Positions 15,063 to 24,220 are shown, counted from the stretch's first letter. The stretch: DNA of 64,000 bases from Ignavibacteria bacterium (GCA_009773205.1 WPAE01000021.1:62001-126000), one strand, 5' to 3'. The notes: generated by a model from the sequence alone, not told the origin. A program made the numbers and translations.

Positions 15063-15616
15063 AAAACGTATTTGTTTATGTAGTAATATTTTTGCTTACG
15101 TTCGCTTTGGTATCAGGGGCTATTTTTTATATGAACTCCAAATACAAAAATGTTTTCGCTTTAGATTTTACTCCGGATACAGGTGTGCAGCTTAAAAATA
15201 AAAATGAGGCTCCAAGCACAGATACACTTAGCACAGAGACTGCAACTCTTCCCGATACTGGCGCAGTTGCAGCTGATTTAACTATGAATGAAGCAAACGA
15301 GGTTAATACTGCTCTAACTGAGCCTAATATTAATAACACTACCACAATCGCAAAGCAACCTTTAACAGAAAACCCAATGCTGCCCAAGACTAATAATAAA
15401 GACTCGGCAAAGAAAGATTCTGTTTATCAGGCGTGGCTAAGAGATACTGTAAAACTGTACGAGGCAATGGATTCGAAAAAAGTTGCTAAAGTAATTCTTG
15501 CTTATCCCGATAATATAGCAAGGGACTTAATACTCAGGATGAGAAAGAAGAAAGCGGCGGAAGTTTTATCAGAATTCCAGCCGGAAGTTGTGACTAGACT
15601 AATAAGTGTGAACTGA
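15059..15616 (+). CDS. MotE-like / MgtE-N domain flagellar membrane protein
   Basis: 185 residues starting at a GTG that overlaps fliJ by four bases. A single N-terminal membrane helix (VFVYVVIFLLTFALVSGAIF) is followed by a Thr/Asn/Pro-rich periplasmic linker and a C-terminal helical domain, LYEAMDSKKVAKVILAYPDN through ILRMRKKKAAEVLSEFQPEV, that matches the MgtE N-terminal / MotE-like repeat. In Campylobacter and Helicobacter a protein of this type (MotE) is a chaperone of the stator partner MotC; in many Bacteria it lies next to fliK as here. Role in this organism is inferred. Confidence 0.75.
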   Translation: MKNVFVYVVIFLLTFALVSGAIFYMNSKYKNVFALDFTPDTGVQLKNKNEAPSTDTLSTETATLPDTGAVAADLTMNEANEVNTALTEPNINNTTTIAKQPLTENPMLPKTNNKDSAKKDSVYQAWLRDTVKLYEAMDSKKVAKVILAYPDNIARDLILRMRKKKAAEVLSEFQPEVVTRLISVN

Positions 15617-17916
15617 TGAATTTTAGCAATTTCATAATCGAAAAACTTACCGAAACCGATTCATCTCTTGGATTAGTGAACAAAAAAACCGCCTCCAATC
15701 CTTTTTTGTTTGCAGACATTATAAAAGTATATGAACAAGAGAATGAGAATAAACAGAACAGTGTTTTGGGCTTTTCAAATTCAAATCAAACTCAAGAATT
15801 GTTTTCTGCAAATGATACTGTTGTGGTTCTTAGTGAGCAAGACTTCTTAAATCTACAACAACAAGTATCTGAATTGTTTAGCGCAGATGATGAAATTCAG
15901 CTAACCGAAACAAACCATAATGTTGATAATGCTGAAATTACAAAACTGCAATTTGTCTTACATGAAGAAAAACTTTTCAAATTAGCAGGAGATTTTTTAG
16001 AGAAAACAGGTTGTTCACTAATTCCTTTTACGGATCTTTCAGGTTTGAGCAGCAAATCACAGCCATTTTCTCTTTCATACAAAAGTGGTGTAAATAAAAT
16101 TTCTGTTGCAATTACCCCAATTCTTGTAGATGAAACCTCAACTAACAAAGCAATTCAAGATGACTTCAATTTTGTTAATAAATTGCTGGCCGATGAAGGA
16201 CTGATGAATAACCCGGGTTACTTTACTCACGATATAGCTTCATCCGACCAGAATAAAAGTGCTCAAGAATTAGACTTAAATGGCAGCTCAGATTTAGTTG
16301 ATGATGAAGCTAATTCCAAATTAAGCGACAAAGTTTTCTACAAAGCAGAGATAATTAAAATAGAGTCTTTAGTTAAATTAAATCAAAGTTTTTTTCCTGA
16401 TCAATTAAAGCATTTTTCAGACATCTCGATAACTCCTAAACTAAGTTTACCATTTAGGGAGAGTGTGAGCCAAAGCGATAGTTCCTCAGAAGCAACAGCA
16501 AAAAAAATATCTCTAGCACAAGAATCATTTTTTCCAATCAATAAAGCAGCAATAGAAGAAGCCGTTAACGCAAACATCGCTGCCAGCAAAAATGGTTCAG
16601 TTGATCTTCGCAACTTGATGGAAGGGCTTACTGTTGAAGAAAAATCGGTGTTCAAGAATTATGAAACAAGCGGTGAGCTAAAAGATGTCAGCCTCACTAA
16701 AACTTTTACTAATGGTAACAAATATGATTTACCCAAATATAATTCTGAAGCAGTTATTGTTACTCCAAAACAAGTAGGTGTAAAAATAACGGCAGAGCAA
16801 ACATTATCTGTTAATAATTTTCAAACTTCAGGCACAAGCGAAAATCTAAATGCAAAGCATATAAATGTAAAAATGCAGACAGAAGTGCTGGAAGCAATCA
16901 GTTTGGCTTCTTTAAAAGAAAATCCAATTTCAAATTCGGTTATTAGTAGTAACCCCGCTCAGCTGCCAATTGAAACTGCAGAACTAAATGCCAACGCGAG
17001 TGCGGATGGAAATCCGTTTGAAGTATTTTCTGATAGTAAGCTGCATATAAAAATAAACAGTAAGGCTAATTACAAAATAGAAAGCGATGTTCAAAGTAAT
17101 CTGGTAGTGAAGCATGAAGTAACGAGTAACACAGTTGAGACTCAACCGTTGAGTGTCGAAGAAGAGACTACAATAAAAGAAACAAAAATTGCTTTGAACG
17201 AAAATCAAAATAAAAGCAAAATAATACAAGACTCGGTTAGCGAGGCAGAAATCATATCCTCTACAGTAAAAGAAAAAACTGTTAATCAAAAAATGGAAGT
17301 TGATGCAAAAGAGCAGATAAACATTCAAGATAAAGAGGCAAAGGTAACTTCCAGTAATCAACAACACTCAAATGGTGATAAGGAAAGCGGTAAATCAAAT
17401 ACATCAGAGGGCTTCAAGAATATTTTTAACCAAACTTTAACAACAGAAAATAGTTTCGATTTAGAAAACATAAAATTTCAAGCCGAGCCGAAACATTCTG
17501 ATACAACTTTTAAAACAATAAAGCAGCAGGAAATATTGCCTGAGTTTTCTAAAATGGTTTTGAATGGTGAAAAGCAGACAATGACTTTGCAGCTAACTCC
17601 AGAAAACTTAGGCAAAGTAAAGCTGACAGTTGATATGATAGACAATCAAATTATAACTAAGATAGAAGTTGAGAGTGAGCAAGTAAAACAGTTTGTCCAA
17701 TCTAACCTAGATCAGTTGAAGCAGAATATGCAGTCCGCCGGCATTCCTCTTACCAATGTAAATGTAAGCTTAAGTGATGAACAAAAAAATTATAAGCTCT
17801 TTGCCCAGAGGAAAAAAGCTTTATCGCGTGACGACAAAGAAGATATTATTGAAAGTGTAACACAGCTTAACTCTAAAAAACAAATGGGTTACAATACATA
17901 CGAGTTTACAGCATAA
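15616..17916 (+). CDS. fliK: flagellar hook-length control protein FliK
   Basis: A long (766 residues) and mostly disordered, Ser/Asn/Lys-rich protein; the N-terminal 640 residues are not conserved, as expected for a molecular ruler. The C-terminal domain is clear: LTPENLGKVKLTVDMIDNQI and KIEVESEQVKQFVQSNLDQL followed by LKQNMQSAGIPLTNVNVSLS, the Flg_hook fold that switches FlhB specificity. Located, as usual, just before flgD. The length is almost twice the E. coli protein and could point to a long hook. Confidence 0.9.
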   Translation: MNFSNFIIEKLTETDSSLGLVNKKTASNPFLFADIIKVYEQENENKQNSVLGFSNSNQTQELFSANDTVVVLSEQDFLNLQQQVSELFSADDEIQLTETNHNVDNAEITKLQFVLHEEKLFKLAGDFLEKTGCSLIPFTDLSGLSSKSQPFSLSYKSGVNKISVAITPILVDETSTNKAIQDDFNFVNKLLADEGLMNNPGYFTHDIASSDQNKSAQELDLNGSSDLVDDEANSKLSDKVFYKAEIIKIESLVKLNQSFFPDQLKHFSDISITPKLSLPFRESVSQSDSSSEATAKKISLAQESFFPINKAAIEEAVNANIAASKNGSVDLRNLMEGLTVEEKSVFKNYETSGELKDVSLTKTFTNGNKYDLPKYNSEAVIVTPKQVGVKITAEQTLSVNNFQTSGTSENLNAKHINVKMQTEVLEAISLASLKENPISNSVISSNPAQLPIETAELNANASADGNPFEVFSDSKLHIKINSKANYKIESDVQSNLVVKHEVTSNTVETQPLSVEEETTIKETKIALNENQNKSKIIQDSVSEAEIISSTVKEKTVNQKMEVDAKEQINIQDKEAKVTSSNQQHSNGDKESGKSNTSEGFKNIFNQTLTTENSFDLENIKFQAEPKHSDTTFKTIKQQEILPEFSKMVLNGEKQTMTLQLTPENLGKVKLTVDMIDNQIITKIEVESEQVKQFVQSNLDQLKQNMQSAGIPLTNVNVSLSDEQKNYKLFAQRKKALSRDDKEDIIESVTQLNSKKQMGYNTYEFTA

Positions 17917-17927
17917 GGAATTTAGCT

Positions 17928-18611
17928 ATGATTGAAGCAGTAAATACAATATCGAATCAGAAATCATCAGTATCCGCAAATAAAAGCGCATTAGGCAAAG
18001 ATGATTTTTTGAGGTTAATGATTCAGCAGTTGAAAAATCAAGACCCGCTAAACCCAATGGATGGAACAGCGTATGCCTCGCAGCTTGCCGAGTTTTCTTC
18101 GCTCGAACAGTTATCAAATTTAAACTCAGCTATAAAAGATAGTTTGGCTGCAAACTTACAGTTAACGCAATCTGTAAATAACACAATGGTTGCTGCTTTA
18201 ATTGGCAAGGAAGCAAAGATAGATGGCAACTCGCTTCAAGTAACGGGGCAAAACAACATAACGCTTGGTTACACTCTGCCGCCAAATGCACTATCTGCCA
18301 AAATTAAAATCTACAACGAGAAAGGCGCTCTAATTAAAATTATGGAAGAGATTCCATTAAATACCGGAAGCAATAAACTTTCTTGGGACTGTACCGATAA
18401 TAATGGTGACAAATTACCAAATGGTAATTATACATTTGAAGTAGAAGCGAAGAATATGAGCGGCGGAAACTTGAAAGTGAACACATTCAAAATTGGATTG
18501 ATAGATGGCGTTCGTTTTACAGAAAACGGAACAGTGTTAAAAGTTGATGGCGCTGAATATTCTATAGCAGACATTTTGGAAATTCTTAATCCACAAAGCG
18601 GAGCTAAATGA
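17928..18611 (+). CDS. flgD: flagellar hook assembly protein FlgD
   Basis: 227 residues. The N-terminal FlgD motif LGKDDFLRLMIQQLKNQDPL with NPMDGTAYASQLAEFSSLEQ is complete, and the C-terminal half has the FlgD tudor/Ig-like part, KIKIYNEKGALIKIMEEI and GNYTFEVEAKNMSGGN. FlgD caps the growing hook. A ribosome site (AAGGA) precedes the ATG, and the stop overlaps the next gene. Confidence 0.96.
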   Translation: MIEAVNTISNQKSSVSANKSALGKDDFLRLMIQQLKNQDPLNPMDGTAYASQLAEFSSLEQLSNLNSAIKDSLAANLQLTQSVNNTMVAALIGKEAKIDGNSLQVTGQNNITLGYTLPPNALSAKIKIYNEKGALIKIMEEIPLNTGSNKLSWDCTDNNGDKLPNGNYTFEVEAKNMSGGNLKVNTFKIGLIDGVRFTENGTVLKVDGAEYSIADILEILNPQSGAK

Positions 18612-18991
18612 TGGCAGAGATAAATGGAATCTCCGTACCATTTATTCCTATTGTAGGAAATGAAGAGATTGCGGCGCGCAGAACCGGCAGAGAAGCTGTA
18701 AGCCAGTTCGATGCAATTTTCAAAGAAGAACTTGAGAAAATAAAATTCTCAAATCATGCAATGAAACGTCTTGAATCCAGAAATATCCACTTGAGCGATG
18801 TTGAATTGAATAAAATTCAAGATGCAGTTTCAAAAGCTGAATCTAAAGGCAGCAAAGACTCTTTAATAATGATGGACAAAACAGCATTCATAGTAAATAT
18901 TCCAAATAAAACGGTTGTTACAGCAATAGAAGTAGCAAACTCGGGCGAAAATGTTTTTACAAATATTGATAGTGTAGTGTTTGCAATATAA
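18608..18991 (+). CDS. TIGR02530-type flagellar protein
   Basis: 127 residues (126 if the second of two adjacent ATGs is used). The KFSNHAMKRLESRNIHLSDV followed by ELNKIQDAVSKAESKGSKDS and TVVTAIEVANSGENVFTNID match the small 'flagellar operon protein' family TIGR02530 that sits between flgD and flgE in many Gram-positive and some Gram-negative bacteria. Its role is not known; a hook-related chaperone or assembly role is a guess from position. Overlaps flgD by four bases. Confidence 0.82.
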   Translation: MMAEINGISVPFIPIVGNEEIAARRTGREAVSQFDAIFKEELEKIKFSNHAMKRLESRNIHLSDVELNKIQDAVSKAESKGSKDSLIMMDKTAFIVNIPNKTVVTAIEVANSGENVFTNIDSVVFAI

Positions 18992-19011
18992 TTAATTCAA
19001 AATAACAAAAC

Positions 19012-19066
19012 GGAGCGGGACCTTCTAAGGACGCTCCAGATCCGGCTGACCGACAGATGCTGGATC
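19012..19066 (+). promoter_or_regulatory. structured leader of flgE: two consecutive stem-loops
   Basis: In the 93-base gap before flgE, hairpin 1 has GGAGCG (19012-19017) pairing with CGCTCC (19032-19037) and an inner CCTT/AAGG stem. Hairpin 2 pairs GATCCGGC (19039-19046) with GCTGGATC (19059-19066), eight pairs with one G-U and a 12-base loop. The ribosome site AAGGAGGA and the GTG start follow directly. The gap is much more GC-rich than its surroundings. No U-run follows, so it is not a plain terminator, and it does not match the riboswitch consensus sequences I know. A weak sigma-54-like sequence (TAGTGTAGTGTTTGCA, 18970-18985, AG instead of GG) lies upstream. Confidence 0.55.
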
Positions 19067-19084
19067 AATCCAAGGAGGATCATC

Positions 19085-20752
19085 GTGGCACTTTTAACTT
19101 CTCTTTTTGCAGGCGTTTCCGGTTTACGTAATCATCAATCTATGATGGACGTTATCGGCAACAACATTTCTAATGTTAATACAATCGGCTTTAAAGGCTC
19201 GCGCGTTACATTTAGCGATGCATTTAATCAATTTGTAAAAGCCGGTACAAACCCAACAGATACATCTGGCGGTACAAACTCTTTTCAAATTGGTCTCGGC
19301 GCAAAAATAAATTCAATTGACCGTAATTGGAATCAAGGGACATTTGAAAGGACGGGAATAACCACAGATTTAGCTTTGCAAGGGCAGGCAATGTTCGTTT
19401 TAAAAAGTAACGGACAAAAATTCTATTCACGTGCCGGTGCTTTTGTCTTTGATGCTAATGGTAAATTAGTTAGCCCACAAAATGGAGCAATAGTTCAAGG
19501 CAAAGTTGCTAGCAAAGACGGTGTTATTCCTCCCGGTAACAATTTAGAGGATATTAAAATTGATTCTAACATGAAATTACCAGCAGTAGCAACTACAGAA
19601 ATTAACTGGGGTGGTAATTTAAAGAGCAATAGTGCTGTTACTAGAACTCAGGAGGTTCTACAAAGAGGCAACATTAATTCTACTGCGGTAGCCGTAGGTG
19701 GAAGTACGAGCGATAGTATAGTTAAAGTCTATAACATTTATGGAGAAAGCTTTGATTTTGTTTCGAACTATACAAAAACAGCTGCAAATACTTATACGTT
19801 CAATTGGAGAGTATTGGATAGCAAAGGCGCTCAATTAAGCAGTGGCAATATAGCAAACCTAGTTTTCGCAAATGATGGAACGGGAACATGGAAAATGAAC
19901 GCGGCATCAATTGCTTTATATAACGGAATAAATAACCGTGTAAATATTCCCTCTTCTGAAATTCAATTCACATTCGATTCTACTATTGTAACACAAAATG
20001 CAAGCACTAGCACTTTAAGCGCTTCTGCAGATAACAATAGAGTGCCAAATGTTGTAAGCGGATCAGTAACAGTTTATGATTCGTTAGGGTCAGCTCATCA
20101 AGTAACAATGAAATACACAAAGATTGGTGAAAATCAATGGACTTTCGTTGCTTCGGTACCGGGCACAAGCACTTACAATGGGCAGCCTGCTATTCAGAGG
20201 GGACAAATAACATTTAACCCAGATGGTACATTGGATCCTGCCAATATTTCACCCAATAATCCAGAGTTCTCATTTAAACCTACTGGTGCTAATGAAGTAA
20301 TAATGAAGCTGGCTTTTGGTTCTGGATTTAGCGGTGTTACTCAAACTTCTGCAAGTTCTGTAATAAGTGCACTTTCTCAAGATGGATCTCCTGCTTCAAC
20401 TTTATCCAACTTAAATATAGATCAGTATGGTAATATAGTGGGTATTTTCTCTAATGGTTCTTCTCAAACATTAGCTCAAATCATGTGTGCAACATTTACA
20501 AACTTAAATGGCTTAACTAGCTCTGGAGATAATATGTACGTTGCTTATGCAAATAGCGGCGAACCAATTGTAAAGAGTTTGGGAGAAGATTCTAACACTA
20601 CGGTTCAATCCGGTGCTTTAGAACAATCTAACGTAGATCTTTCTGAAGAGTTCACAAGAATGATAGTTTCGCAGAGAGGCTTCCAGGCTAACGCAAGAGT
20701 TATTACAACCGCAGATACATTACTGCAAGAAATCACAAACCTCATCAGATAA
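19085..20752 (+). CDS. flgE: flagellar hook protein FlgE
   Basis: 555 residues, longer than E. coli FlgE because of an enlarged middle domain. The start GTG at 19085 has the strongest ribosome site of the cluster (AAGGAGGA) and a structured leader. N-terminal rod/hook signature LFAGVSGLRNHQSMMDVIGN and NISNVNTIGFKGSRVTFSDA; C-terminal VDLSEEFTRMIVSQRGFQAN and ARVITTADTLLQEITNL. FlgE polymerises into the universal joint. A terminator follows at 20780, so this gene ends the first flagellar transcript. Confidence 0.96.
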   Translation: MALLTSLFAGVSGLRNHQSMMDVIGNNISNVNTIGFKGSRVTFSDAFNQFVKAGTNPTDTSGGTNSFQIGLGAKINSIDRNWNQGTFERTGITTDLALQGQAMFVLKSNGQKFYSRAGAFVFDANGKLVSPQNGAIVQGKVASKDGVIPPGNNLEDIKIDSNMKLPAVATTEINWGGNLKSNSAVTRTQEVLQRGNINSTAVAVGGSTSDSIVKVYNIYGESFDFVSNYTKTAANTYTFNWRVLDSKGAQLSSGNIANLVFANDGTGTWKMNAASIALYNGINNRVNIPSSEIQFTFDSTIVTQNASTSTLSASADNNRVPNVVSGSVTVYDSLGSAHQVTMKYTKIGENQWTFVASVPGTSTYNGQPAIQRGQITFNPDGTLDPANISPNNPEFSFKPTGANEVIMKLAFGSGFSGVTQTSASSVISALSQDGSPASTLSNLNIDQYGNIVGIFSNGSSQTLAQIMCATFTNLNGLTSSGDNMYVAYANSGEPIVKSLGEDSNTTVQSGALEQSNVDLSEEFTRMIVSQRGFQANARVITTADTLLQEITNLIR

Positions 20753-20779
20753 TTTTTTTGATCCTTCTTAGCAAACACT

Positions 20780-20806
20780 AAGGCTGTGGTTTAAGACCAC
20801 GGCCTT
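20780..20806 (+). terminator. Rho-independent terminator after flgE
   Basis: An 11-bp stem, AAGGCTGTGGT (20780-20790) with ACCACGGCCTT (20796-20806), has a five-base loop (TTAAG) and one G-U pair, and is followed by CCTCTTTTAT. It stands 27 bases after the flgE stop. Confidence 0.85.
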
Positions 20807-20826
20807 CCTCTTTTATAAAATCATAC

Positions 20827-20859
20827 TGCTAAAACCACGCAACTGTATAATATTAGCCA
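20827..20859. promoter_or_regulatory. half-sites of the flagellar palindrome upstream of fliL
   Basis: TGCTAAAACCA (20827-20837) and GTATAATATTAGCCA (20845-20859) reproduce, with weaker left arm, the arrangement GGCTAAAACCA plus GGCTAATATTAGCC found before the radical SAM gene at 51980-52007. The right arm is also that of the palindrome before flgB. Probably one binding site for a common regulator. Confidence 0.4.
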
Positions 20860-20909
20860 CTATTTTTTATCTTTTTAATTAAAATTCTCGGTATTCGTAT
20901 TACTTTGCA

Positions 20910-20925
20910 TGGCATAGCAATTGAG
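20910..20925 (+). promoter_or_regulatory. weak sigma-54-like promoter before fliL
   Basis: TGGCATAGCAATTGAG has the -24 TGGCA and TTG of the -12 element in the right phase, but GA instead of GC at -12. The predicted start near 20936 would leave only a 15-base leader that cuts into the ribosome site, so the assignment is doubtful. Confidence 0.3.
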
Positions 20926-20950
20926 AAAATGTTGAGGTAAATAATAATAT

Positions 20951-21487
20951 GTGTTAGAAATGGAAAAAGAAGAAAGCACTGGCACTGCGCCAGAAAAAGC
21001 TAAAGCTGGAATCAATATAAAAGTTTTACTTTTAGGGTTGCCTCTATTTATTATTCAGTTGGTTGCTGTTTATTTCATTACAGCAAATTTTCTTTTGAAC
21101 AAGATGCAGACCCAAACAGTTGATGCTCAAGAAGTAAAGAAAAATGACAAGTCTGTAGTAGCAAAAGAAAAGCCGGCAGAGTATGGCAAGTTCATCCACG
21201 AAATTCAAGATCAGATTATCAACCCTGCAGGAACAGACGGAAGAAGACTGCTAATGGTTTCACTCGGTTTTGATGTGCCAAGCGAAGAAAACAAAAAAGA
21301 ATTAGAAGCAAAAGATGTGCTTCTGAAAGATGAGGTTCTTTCTGTAATGAGCAGTAAAGGACTTGCAGAATTAGGCAGCATGGCGTACAGAGATACACTT
21401 CGCACAGAAATTACAGACCGCCTGAAAACAGTAATGCCCTCAGTAAAAATCAACAAAATTTATTTCAGCAAATATATCTTACAATAA
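20951..21487 (+). CDS. fliL: flagellar basal body-associated protein FliL
   Basis: 178 residues with one membrane helix at about 23-46 (IKVLLLGLPLFIIQLVAVYF) and a periplasmic FliL domain: DGRRLLMVSLGFDVPSEENK, LKDEVLSVMSSKGLAELGSM and LKTVMPSVKINKIYFSKYIL. FliL sits at the stator and supports torque under load. Start GTG 20951 (GAGG about eleven bases upstream) or ATG 20960. It opens the second flagellar block, ahead of the C-ring and export-gate genes. Confidence 0.88.
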   Translation: MLEMEKEESTGTAPEKAKAGINIKVLLLGLPLFIIQLVAVYFITANFLLNKMQTQTVDAQEVKKNDKSVVAKEKPAEYGKFIHEIQDQIINPAGTDGRRLLMVSLGFDVPSEENKKELEAKDVLLKDEVLSVMSSKGLAELGSMAYRDTLRTEITDRLKTVMPSVKINKIYFSKYILQ

Positions 21488-21488
21488 C

Positions 21489-22475
21489 ATGGCAGAGATA
21501 TTATCACAACAAGAAATTGATGCGCTGCTTAATAATATAAAAAGCGGCAACGAACAAAAGATAGAATCTTCTTCCGATAAAGAAGCAATTCTTTTTGATT
21601 TCCGATTGCCAAACAGGATATCAAAAAACCAGCTGCGGGTTTTAAGAAGTATTTTTGAAAACTTTGCCGAAAGTTTCAGCTCATTTCTGGTTACTAAGCT
21701 GCAAACCGTAGTTAATATAAATGTTACTTCTGTTGATCAAATCTATTACTCTGAATATGTGCTTTCGGTTGCAAACCCGGCTTGTCTTTTCACTTTTGAA
21801 ATAAAAGACACAGATGTAAAAGGAATATTAGAACTCAATAACGATCTTGCGCTTTCTTTGGTAGATAAATTACTTGGTGGAAACGGATTAGGAACTAAGC
21901 AGACAAAGATTATTACGCCAATTGAACAAAAAGTATTGCGAGTAGTTGTTGAAAGAATAATGCAGGATCTGAAGAAATCTTGGCAGACAATAGACAGCAT
22001 GGAATTTGTAGTTGAACGGTTTGAACCTGATATTGATTTTGCTCAAATTACTTCTCAAAGCGAATCCGTACTGCTAATCTCATTTGAAATTTTGATTGGC
22101 GAGCAGTCTTACTTAATGAACATTTGCTTCGCAACGTTTGCATTCGATAATATACTTGCAAGGTTATCCTCTCAAAAACTCTCTTCAATAAGAGCGATAA
22201 AACACTATGGTCAAACAGCGCGAGATGTTGTATCCTCGCATCTTTCAAAAACGTCATTGCCAATAAGAGTAGAATTAGGAACTTCAAAACTTTCTGTACA
22301 CGAACTTTTAGAAATGCAAAACGGCGATGTAATTCGTTTAGAAACCAAATTAAGCGATGATCAAAAAGTAAGAACCGGAACGCAAGTATTGTTTCTAGGG
22401 CGTGTTGGAGTTTCTAACAACAGAAAAGCAATTAAAGTAACTAAGAAATTATTTGAAGAACATAAATCTTTTTGA
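21489..22475 (+). CDS. fliM: flagellar motor switch protein FliM
   Basis: 328 residues. N-terminal ILSQQEIDALLNNIKSG is the conserved FliM start (CheY-binding peptide region LSQxEIDALL), the middle domain has the FliG-contact region, and the C-terminal SpoA domain shows LPIRVELGTSKLSVHELLEM and DVIRLETKLSD. FliM forms the C-ring wall and receives phospho-CheY, although no che genes are in this window. Two bases after fliL. Confidence 0.95.
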   Translation: MAEILSQQEIDALLNNIKSGNEQKIESSSDKEAILFDFRLPNRISKNQLRVLRSIFENFAESFSSFLVTKLQTVVNINVTSVDQIYYSEYVLSVANPACLFTFEIKDTDVKGILELNNDLALSLVDKLLGGNGLGTKQTKIITPIEQKVLRVVVERIMQDLKKSWQTIDSMEFVVERFEPDIDFAQITSQSESVLLISFEILIGEQSYLMNICFATFAFDNILARLSSQKLSSIRAIKHYGQTARDVVSSHLSKTSLPIRVELGTSKLSVHELLEMQNGDVIRLETKLSDDQKVRTGTQVLFLGRVGVSNNRKAIKVTKKLFEEHKSF

Positions 22476-22483
22476 GGTTTTAG

Positions 22484-22855
22484 ATGGAAAACAATGATTT
22501 GAATATGAATGATGAATTAATAAACCAGAAAACTGCCAGCGCAATGGCTCAGTTTGAGGAGTTTGATGATTCTACACAAACCGGCGGCGTTTATAACGAT
22601 AAACTTCATTTCTTAAAAGACCTTCCAATGAATGTTTATATAGAACTTGGAAGAACGCAAATGCAGATTAAAGATATTTTAGAACTTGAGCGCGGTTATG
22701 TGATAGAGCTTGATAAACTTGCGAGCGAACCTGTAGATGTATTTGTAAACAATAAAAAAATTGCCGAAGGCGAAGTTGTTGTTATTGATAAGCATTTCGG
22801 AATCCGAATTACGAACCTTGTTGACCCGGCTAACAGAGTAAAGGATATTCTCTAA
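22484..22855 (+). CDS. fliN: flagellar motor switch protein FliN
   Basis: 123 residues. After a short acidic lead the SpoA/FliN domain is complete: LPMNVYIELGRTQMQIKDIL, ELERGYVIELDKLASEPVDV, NNKKIAEGEVVVIDKHFGIR. FliN forms the base of the C-ring and docks FliH. The stop overlaps the following fliO start by one base. Confidence 0.95.
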   Translation: MENNDLNMNDELINQKTASAMAQFEEFDDSTQTGGVYNDKLHFLKDLPMNVYIELGRTQMQIKDILELERGYVIELDKLASEPVDVFVNNKKIAEGEVVVIDKHFGIRITNLVDPANRVKDIL

Positions 22856-23196
22856 TGACTTTCTACGATATTATTAAATCCATTATACCACTGCTTGCCG
22901 TGCTCGGGATGTTGTACGGCGTGTTGGTTTTAGTTAGAAAGTATTCTTTCTCTTTATCCGGGAAAAAGATAAAAAATTTACACATAGATGTTGTTCATAA
23001 CCAGCTTATTCTCCCCAAAAAATATTTATCGTTAGTAAGAGTTAAAGACAAATTGTTAGTGCTTGGAATAAGCGAAAACAATATTACAGTTCTAAAAGAG
23101 TTGGATTACGCCGAGTTTGCCGACACAACCGAAAATGACAGTGCCGTAAAAGGAAATTTTGTAGAAATACTCAAACAAAATTTGGGAATGAAATGA
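22855..23196 (+). CDS. fliO: FliO-like export-gate assembly protein
   Basis: 113 residues with one N-terminal membrane helix (IIPLLAVLGMLYGVLVLVRK) and a small cytoplasmic domain containing VVHNQLILPKKYLSLVRVKD and LLVLGISENNITVLKEL, the pattern of FliO (basic strand then VLGIT-like strand). FliO helps FliP assemble and is poorly conserved, so position between fliN and fliP carries weight. Overlaps both neighbours. Confidence 0.82.
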   Translation: MTFYDIIKSIIPLLAVLGMLYGVLVLVRKYSFSLSGKKIKNLHIDVVHNQLILPKKYLSLVRVKDKLLVLGISENNITVLKELDYAEFADTTENDSAVKGNFVEILKQNLGMK

Positions 23197-23951
23197 GCAA
23201 GAAGTTATTTATAACTATTGTTCTCCTGCTTTTTGTATTTGCTGCACAAGTGCATGCTCAAGCACAGCAAACAATTCCATTTCCTAAAATTAATTTAGGT
23301 GTTGGCACAGCAGAAAGTGGCAGCGATGTATCGGTTACTTTACAAATACTTTTGCTAATGACAATCCTTTCGCTGGCTCCATCAATTGTAATAATGACAA
23401 CATCGTATTTAAGAATAATAATTGTATTCCACTTTTTGAAGAGCGCACTGGGAACGCAGCAAATGCCGCCTTCTCAACTCCTGGCTGGGGTTGCGCTCTT
23501 CATTACTTTTTTTGTAATGGCGCCAACTTGGAATAAAATTAATGATGAAGCCTTAAAGCCTCTGATGGACGATAAAATTACTACTCAACAAGCTTACGAT
23601 AAAGGCATTGAGCCAATGCGCCAGTTTATGTTTAAGAATGTGCGCGATGAAGATCTGGAATTGTTTATAGGGCTTTCTAATCAAGCCAGACCAAATAACA
23701 GAAACGATGTTGCTACTTACATTTTAATTCCTGCTTTTGTGTTAAGCGAACTAAGAACCGGTTTTATTATGGGCTTTTTCCTTTTTATTCCTTTTATTAT
23801 GGTGGATATGATTGTTTCGAGCATTCTTATGTCTATGGGAATGATGATGATGCCGCCGATGATGATTTCGCTTCCTTTTAAAATTTTACTATTCATTCTT
23901 GTTGATGGCTGGAATTTGATTGTCTCTTCTCTTGTTAGGAGTTTTCATTAA
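23193..23951 (+). CDS. fliP: flagellar type III export protein FliP
   Basis: 252 residues with a signal peptide (MSKKLFITIVLLLFVFAAQV), usual for FliP, and four membrane segments. Motifs: LSLAPSIVIMTTSYLRIIIV, LGTQQMPPSQLLAGVALFIT, TYILIPAFVLSELRTGFIMG and MVDMIVSSILMSMGMMMMPP. FliP pentamers form the core of the export gate. Overlaps fliO by four bases and fliQ by one. Confidence 0.97.
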   Translation: MSKKLFITIVLLLFVFAAQVHAQAQQTIPFPKINLGVGTAESGSDVSVTLQILLLMTILSLAPSIVIMTTSYLRIIIVFHFLKSALGTQQMPPSQLLAGVALFITFFVMAPTWNKINDEALKPLMDDKITTQQAYDKGIEPMRQFMFKNVRDEDLELFIGLSNQARPNNRNDVATYILIPAFVLSELRTGFIMGFFLFIPFIMVDMIVSSILMSMGMMMMPPMMISLPFKILLFILVDGWNLIVSSLVRSFH

Positions 23952-24220
23952 TGACCGAAGAACTAGTTATAGAAATCCTGAAAGAAGTTTTCTTTACAAC
24001 TTTTATCATTCTGCTCCCGATATTGGGAGTTTCTCTCATAGTAGGAATTTTTATTTCGATCTTTCAAGCGGCTACTTCAATTCAAGAAATGACTTTAACA
24101 TTTGTACCCAAACTAATTGCTACAGTAGCAGTAATAATTTTTCTGATGCCTTGGCTTATTGATAAGATGGTTACAATTACAGTAAAAATGTTTACAATGT
24201 TTAATACTGTACTAAGATGA
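23951..24220 (+). CDS. fliQ: flagellar type III export protein FliQ
   Basis: 89 residues with two membrane helices and the FliQ signature LPILGVSLIVGIFISIFQAA, then TSIQEMTLTFVPKLIATVAV. Four copies pack around FliPR in the export gate. Overlaps fliR by four bases. Confidence 0.96.
   Translation: MTEELVIEILKEVFFTTFIILLPILGVSLIVGIFISIFQAATSIQEMTLTFVPKLIATVAVIIFLMPWLIDKMVTITVKMFTMFNTVLR

Noticed and set aside
18990-19085. c-di-GMP riboswitch before flgE
   Set aside because: The leader lacks the GEMM core sequences and tetraloop/receptor layout; only two simple hairpins are present.
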